This document shows positions 7,169 through 10,368 of a stretch of 10,368 bases of DNA, in pieces. Each line of letters starts with the position of its first letter. Within the stretch, counting starts at the first letter, position 1. The notes under the pieces are model-generated. The model was given only the letters and a program-made list of their open reading frames with translations, did no database searches and was not told the DNA's origin. Made by a program: the position numbers and the translations under genes. Origin of the DNA: Paludibacteraceae bacterium. Its GTDB lineage: Bacteria; Bacteroidota; Bacteroidia; Bacteroidales; Paludibacteraceae. Where the stretch lies: NCBI GenBank assembly GCA_016292775.1, contig JAEDFN010000052.1, forward strand, positions 1 through 10,368, read 5' to 3'.

Positions 7169-7816
7169 TTATGCTTTATTTGGTATAAAAATTTGGGTAA
7201 ATTCTTCTGTGAATTGTTTTTTTACGGTGTCTATATCGATGTTTTTGTGCGTTAGGCTCGAGATGGAGCAAACTTGTTTGTCTACAAATCCGCAAAGGTT
7301 GATGTAAGAGAAATATTTCAAGTCGGTATTGACATTGAGTGCTAAGCCGTGGAAGGTAATGAAATGCAGTACTTTAACTCCGATAGCGCATATTTTGGCG
7401 TTGCCAATCCACACACCGGTAGCACCATGTAGTCTGCCGGCATTGATACCATATTTTGCCACTAATCGGATGATGCACTCTTCTATGCCATCGATATATT
7501 TTTTTATGCCGATATTCCAGTTGTTCAGATTGAGGATAGGGTATACTACCAGTTGACCGGGACCATGATAGGTGATGTCGCCACCCCGGTCTATTTTGTA
7601 GTAACTTGCACCGATAGATTTCAGGAAGTCGCTGTTTACCAAAAGGTTATTCTCGTGCCCATGCTTGCCAAGAGTGTAAACGTGGTTATGCTCGCACAGA
7701 AGCAGATAAGCCCTAAATGGGTGTTCTGTCTTTACTTTTTCTGCGTAGAATTGCTGCTTTGCCAGCGCATCTTCGTAAGAAATCAAGCCTAAGTCTACAA
7801 CTTCTATATCGTTCAT
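7169..7816 (-). CDS. lipB: Octanoyl-[ACP]:protein N-octanoyltransferase
   Basis: LipB transfers octanoate from octanoyl-ACP to a lysine of lipoyl domains such as GcvH and the 2-oxoacid dehydrogenase E2 proteins; LipA then inserts sulfur. The 215-residue cytoplasmic protein shows the family motif RGGDITYHGPGQLVVYP (77-93), GATGVWIGNAKICAIGVKV (131-149) with the conserved lysine K141, FHGLALNVNTDL (155-166) and the thiol site LCG with C175. Length is typical. The usual proline before the catalytic cysteine is leucine here (L174), a one-base change from CCT to CTT. The ATG at 7816 is the natural start and lies 28 nt after the lipA stop, so lipA-lipB form an operon. There is no sign of truncation. 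Confidence 0.95.
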   Translation of the reverse strand: MNDIEVVDLGLISYEDALAKQQFYAEKVKTEHPFRAYLLLCEHNHVYTLGKHGHENNLLVNSDFLKSIGASYYKIDRGGDITYHGPGQLVVYPILNLNNWNIGIKKYIDGIEECIIRLVAKYGINAGRLHGATGVWIGNAKICAIGVKVLHFITFHGLALNVNTDLKYFSYINLCGFVDKQVCSISSLTHKNIDIDTVKKQFTEEFTQIFIPNKA

Positions 7817-7844
7817 AATGTTTCTTATTTGGTTACCGATTATG

Positions 7845-8738
7845 TTATTTCTCGTTGTTTATTCTGGCTCTTACGGCGGAGATGGCTTTGTCGGCAAGAT
7901 AAGAAGAGCGTACCATTGGGGCGGAAGCTATGTAGTCGAAGCCCATCTCAAGTCCTTTTTGTTTGTACATCTCGAAAGTGTCGGGGTGAACGTATCTGTC
8001 TACCGGGTAATGAGCACGAGTAGGGCGCAGATATTGTCCGATAGTGAATATGTTACAGCCGGCCGCCCTCAGGTCTTTCATTGTTTCAATTACCTCTTCG
8101 TCGGTTTCGCCAATGCCAACCATCATGCCGCTTTTGCAAATCATACCTTTGTCGGCAATATGTTTGAGTACTTTTAATGAAGTGTCGTAAGTGGCTTTAC
8201 TGCGTACTTTCGGGGTCATACTTCGGCACGTTTCTATATTATGACCGATAATATCGGGTTTTGCATTTATTACTCTGTCAATCAACTCCTCTCTGCCATC
8301 GAAATCAGGGATAAGTAGCTCTATAGTAGTCTCCGGATTTTTTTCTCTTATAGCCGTAACTATTTTAGCCCAATGTTCTGCACCGGCATCAGGTAAGTCA
8401 TCACGGTCGACGGATGTGATAACGCAGTGTTTAAGCCCCATAAGGTGAATGGATTCAGCCACATTTTCCGGCTCTTTCGGGTTTAACGGCAGTGGCTTGC
8501 CTGTAGTGGTTGCACAGAATTTACAACCTCGTGTACAGATGTCGCCCATCACCATAAAAGTGGCGGTGCCGCGACTCCAACATTCGTTTTGATTAGGGCA
8601 TCTTCCGCTTGCACAAATAGTGTGCAGTGCATGGTCTTTTACTATATGAGATACGTTGGCGTAATGCGGGGCATTACACGGTTTCAGCCTCAGCCATTCC
8701 GGCTTGCGCAAAAGGGTTTCTTTTTCTTGTTTCTCCAT
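7845..8738 (-). CDS. lipA: Lipoyl synthase (radical SAM)
   Basis: LipA inserts two sulfur atoms into protein-bound octanoyl groups using S-adenosylmethionine and two 4Fe-4S clusters. With the ATG at 8738 the protein has 297 residues. The auxiliary cluster motif CX4CX5C is CASGRCPNQNEC (C42, C47, C53), the radical SAM motif CX3CX2C is CTRGCKFC (C68, C72, C75), and the C-terminal RSSY that ligates the auxiliary cluster is at 277-280. An in-frame TTG at 8765 would add nine residues, but that TTG lies inside the TAATTTTG promoter box, so the ATG at 8738 (protein start MEKQEKE) is preferred. It is the first gene of lipA-lipB, and its product serves the lipoylated H protein needed by GcvP nearby. 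Confidence 0.96.
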   Translation of the reverse strand: MEKQEKETLLRKPEWLRLKPCNAPHYANVSHIVKDHALHTICASGRCPNQNECWSRGTATFMVMGDICTRGCKFCATTTGKPLPLNPKEPENVAESIHLMGLKHCVITSVDRDDLPDAGAEHWAKIVTAIREKNPETTIELLIPDFDGREELIDRVINAKPDIIGHNIETCRSMTPKVRSKATYDTSLKVLKHIADKGMICKSGMMVGIGETDEEVIETMKDLRAAGCNIFTIGQYLRPTRAHYPVDRYVHPDTFEMYKQKGLEMGFDYIASAPMVRSSYLADKAISAVRARINNEK

Positions 8739-8762
8739 CGGAATATTCTCTGTTTTGTCGTG

Positions 8763-8770
8763 CAAAATTA
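8763..8770 (-). promoter_or_regulatory. Bacteroidetes-type -7 box for lipA-lipB
   Basis: TAATTTTG (8770 to 8763 on the minus strand) matches TAnnTTTG. A TGTTTTA sequence about 20 bp upstream is a partial -33 match. Transcription should start near 8757, leaving a leader of only about 20 nt before the lipA ATG at 8738. This position argues against the upstream TTG start. Confidence 0.6.
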
Positions 8771-8869
8771 CTTATTTTTTCTGATACTATAAAACAGCTA
8801 TAAATTCTTCTTGGGAACCAATTCAAAATCCTCTGTCTTTATGTCGTCAAATTATCTTTGATTTATATA

Positions 8870-10186
8870 TTAATTATCAAAAGATTGTTCGGTAAATGTA
8901 TAAATATAGCCTTGGGCGTAATTTCTTTGATTCAAAAAGTCTTCCGTTCCATCAAGAGTTTTGTTATATACTTTGTCTCCATAAGTAATGACAATCAGAT
9001 CCATTTCCATAGTATAACAATTCCAAAAACTACTCCAAGGTGACTCAAAGGAAGATGCTCCTTTTAAACAATAGACGACAAAATCAGGCATTTGGTAAGA
9101 TTCTCCCGGTTGAATAATACAAGAAAGGTCGCCGTCGTGATAGGTATAAATTTTGTGTTTTCTATATTTTAAGCTTACTTCCATTGGAACCTGCATACTA
9201 TTCTTCCAGTATACGGAATTTGTATATTTTACAAAGTTATAGGGAATCCCCAAATCAAAATACAGCAATCTGTTGTAAAGTAACAGAGTATAACCATTGT
9301 CAAACTCATAATTATTCAAATCAAACACATCTGCCAATACAGAATCCAGAGCATTATGATATTCAGTGCCCGTCCAAATTCCGGTAGTCAATTCCGTGGA
9401 ATCTTTTATTGTAGGAAGAATAAAAGTTACCTCATTCAATGAAGATTTATATGATTTCATTGCATTGGACAACATTTCTGCATTCAATTCATCTTCATTC
9501 GGATATACATAATAAGATAGATCTACAATCTTCACGACCTCATTCGGTGAGATTTGCTTGTCAATATTAAGATTAGGGTCCGCTACGGATTTAATCCTTA
9601 TCGTTATGGGTAGAGTAAATAGATTTTGCCATTTGATTTCCACACTCTTTTCTTCTCCTTCTGTAATGGCAAATTCTTCTCGAGAGAGAATTTCTTTTGT
9701 TATATCTAACTGTATTAAACTATCGTTAATTTCAGAATAGTCATTGATATTTTTAAACAATTCTCCATTGCCTGAAAAAGAGTACATTGTACCATTTTCA
9801 AAATAACGCAAACTGATTTTGTTTAAAGAATTTACAACAGACGATAACATCTCTTGTTTATACATCTCAAGAGTATGTGCAGAGTCTATTTCAACCAGCT
9901 TGTTTATAGAGGCAAATTCAGTTTCTTCGCCTTCTTTTAACAGCGCATTTATAGCGTTAATAGTAGCACCTTCTACACTATTTGATTCGGAAGTGATTTC
10001 AAGGTCTACACCTATTGTATTTTTCCACACTACTTTAAATTCCAATTGTTGTTTGATTGTTTCTGTAGAATCATTATTATTCGGTGGCTCCGGTGGATTG
10101 ATTGGTTTATGAGGACAACCGGCAAATACTGTAATAACCATCATTAATGTGGTCATAAAAAATAATTTACTTTTTAGTGTTTTCAT
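8870..10186 (-). CDS. Predicted lipoprotein with three repeated modules
   Basis: This 438-residue protein is not recognised by name. It opens with a lipoprotein signal peptide: positive MKTLKSK, a hydrophobic core (8-20) and the lipobox FAGC, giving lipidated C24. A proline/asparagine-rich linker follows (25-40). The rest is three diverged copies of one module, at about 48-165, 180-310 and 321-438, each starting with a [VIY]-x-W-[KQ]-N motif (W54, W186, W327). Each copy then has a PGE-like turn (85-90, 213-217, 359-364), a strand-rich stretch and a final tyrosine-rich segment. It looks like an all-beta surface or periplasmic protein. No acidic run follows C24, so the Bacteroidota surface-export signal (lysine or glutamine/serine followed by Asp/Glu) is not seen. 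The gene is more A/T-rich than its neighbours. It lies 12 nt after the truncated fragment at 10199-10339. Function unknown. Confidence 0.85.
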   Translation of the reverse strand: MKTLKSKLFFMTTLMMVITVFAGCPHKPINPPEPPNNNDSTETIKQQLEFKVVWKNTIGVDLEITSESNSVEGATINAINALLKEGEETEFASINKLVEIDSAHTLEMYKQEMLSSVVNSLNKISLRYFENGTMYSFSGNGELFKNINDYSEINDSLIQLDITKEILSREEFAITEGEEKSVEIKWQNLFTLPITIRIKSVADPNLNIDKQISPNEVVKIVDLSYYVYPNEDELNAEMLSNAMKSYKSSLNEVTFILPTIKDSTELTTGIWTGTEYHNALDSVLADVFDLNNYEFDNGYTLLLYNRLLYFDLGIPYNFVKYTNSVYWKNSMQVPMEVSLKYRKHKIYTYHDGDLSCIIQPGESYQMPDFVVYCLKGASSFESPWSSFWNCYTMEMDLIVITYGDKVYNKTLDGTEDFLNQRNYAQGYIYTFTEQSFDN

Positions 10187-10198
10187 AACAGTAATATT

Positions 10199-10339
10199 TT
10201 AAAATTGATTAATTATTAATTGGCTTGTTGATAATATTATTCCATCTTTCGATGTCATACGAAGTATATAATTCCCTGGTATCACCCCGTTAAGCGGTAA
10301 TTCAAGGGTATATCCTACTCTCAACAAGCAACTGCAAAA
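10199..10339 (-). pseudogene. 5'-truncated C-terminal tail of a secreted protein
   Basis: On the minus strand a frame that is open only from 10339 (TAA at 10340-10342 just upstream) ends at the TAA 10199-10201. It contains VGYTLELPLNGVIPGNYILR and ends in QLIINQF. Alternating strands, the LPLNGVIPGNY turn and a short basic/glycine turn followed by a final strand resemble C-terminal sorting or beta-sandwich tails of Bacteroidota secreted proteins, such as Por-secretion type A tails. There is no ATG before position 10259, and the recognisable part begins exactly at the edge of the 26-bp repeat. It therefore looks like a gene cut at the repeat, or the end of a frameshifted gene continuing beyond the window. 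The family call is tentative. Confidence 0.4.
10314..10339. repeat. 26-bp dispersed repeat, copy B
   Basis: Same-orientation partner of 6974-6999, differing only in the central three bases (CAA instead of AGG). On the minus strand it reads FCSCLLRVG and leads directly into the truncated protein tail. Unlike copy A, its right end overlaps an exact TAnnTTTG box. Confidence 0.6.
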
Positions 10340-10342
10340 TTA
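10335..10342 (-). promoter_or_regulatory. Possible -7 box upstream of the lipoprotein gene
   Basis: TAATTTTG on the minus strand (10342 to 10335) matches the Bacteroidetes -7 consensus. It would start transcription near 10330 and give a leader of about 145 nt before the lipoprotein ATG at 10186. No -33 TTTG at the right spacing was found, and no better box lies nearer the gene, so support is moderate at best. Confidence 0.4.
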
Positions 10343-10368
10343 GTGACAAAATTTGAAGAATAGCTCAA

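Noticed and set aside
7818..8177. 119-codon forward frame beginning in the lipA-lipB gap
   Set aside because: It is antisense to lipA, whose C-terminal RSSY and metal sites are intact.
8771..8869. Terminator for the lipoprotein gene
   Set aside because: Only a 4-bp TTGG/CCAA stem without a U tract was found, too weak to call.

Overview
The window reads as chromosomal DNA of an anaerobic Bacteroidota species, most likely Bacteroidales. Four things point there: intergenic TAnnTTTG boxes (the Bacteroidetes -7 element) lie upstream of three transcription units; starts are preceded by A/T-rich DNA with no Shine-Dalgarno sequence; the acetate kinase and phosphotransacetylase look like Bacteroides-type proteins; and a lipoprotein and a secreted-protein tail of Bacteroidota style sit at the right end. 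Every convincing gene is on the minus strand, so the transcripts read right to left.

Layout. Positions 1-150 hold no assignable gene, only a GC-rich hairpin. A bidirectional terminator (154-202) closes a compact operon read from a promoter near 6919-6926: pta (5823-6830), ackA (4602-5801), a CoA-transferase of the Cat1/AarC type (3103-4584) and gcvP (227-3073), with gaps of only 17-29 nt. The 338-nt interval 6831-7168 carries the operon promoter and leader, one copy of a 26-bp dispersed repeat, a strong hairpin terminator and a 21-bp tandem duplication. Next comes lipA-lipB (8738 down to 7169) with its own promoter at 8763-8770. At the right end are a lipoprotein gene built from three diverged copies of one module (8870-10186) and, 12 nt upstream of it, a 5'-truncated tail of a secreted protein that begins at a second copy of the 26-bp repeat.

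How the genes fit together. Pta and AckA convert acetyl-CoA to acetate with ATP formation. The CoA-transferase moves CoA between acetate and other acyl groups such as succinyl. GcvP decarboxylates glycine and passes the aminomethyl group to the lipoylated H protein. LipB and LipA make that lipoyl group, so the neighbouring transcription unit supplies the cofactor system that GcvP's partner needs. gcvT, gcvH and lpd are not in the window. No CRISPR array, rRNA, tRNA or intact transposase gene was seen. The most unusual items are the repeat with its truncated gene, the three-module lipoprotein and a changed active-site loop in AckA.
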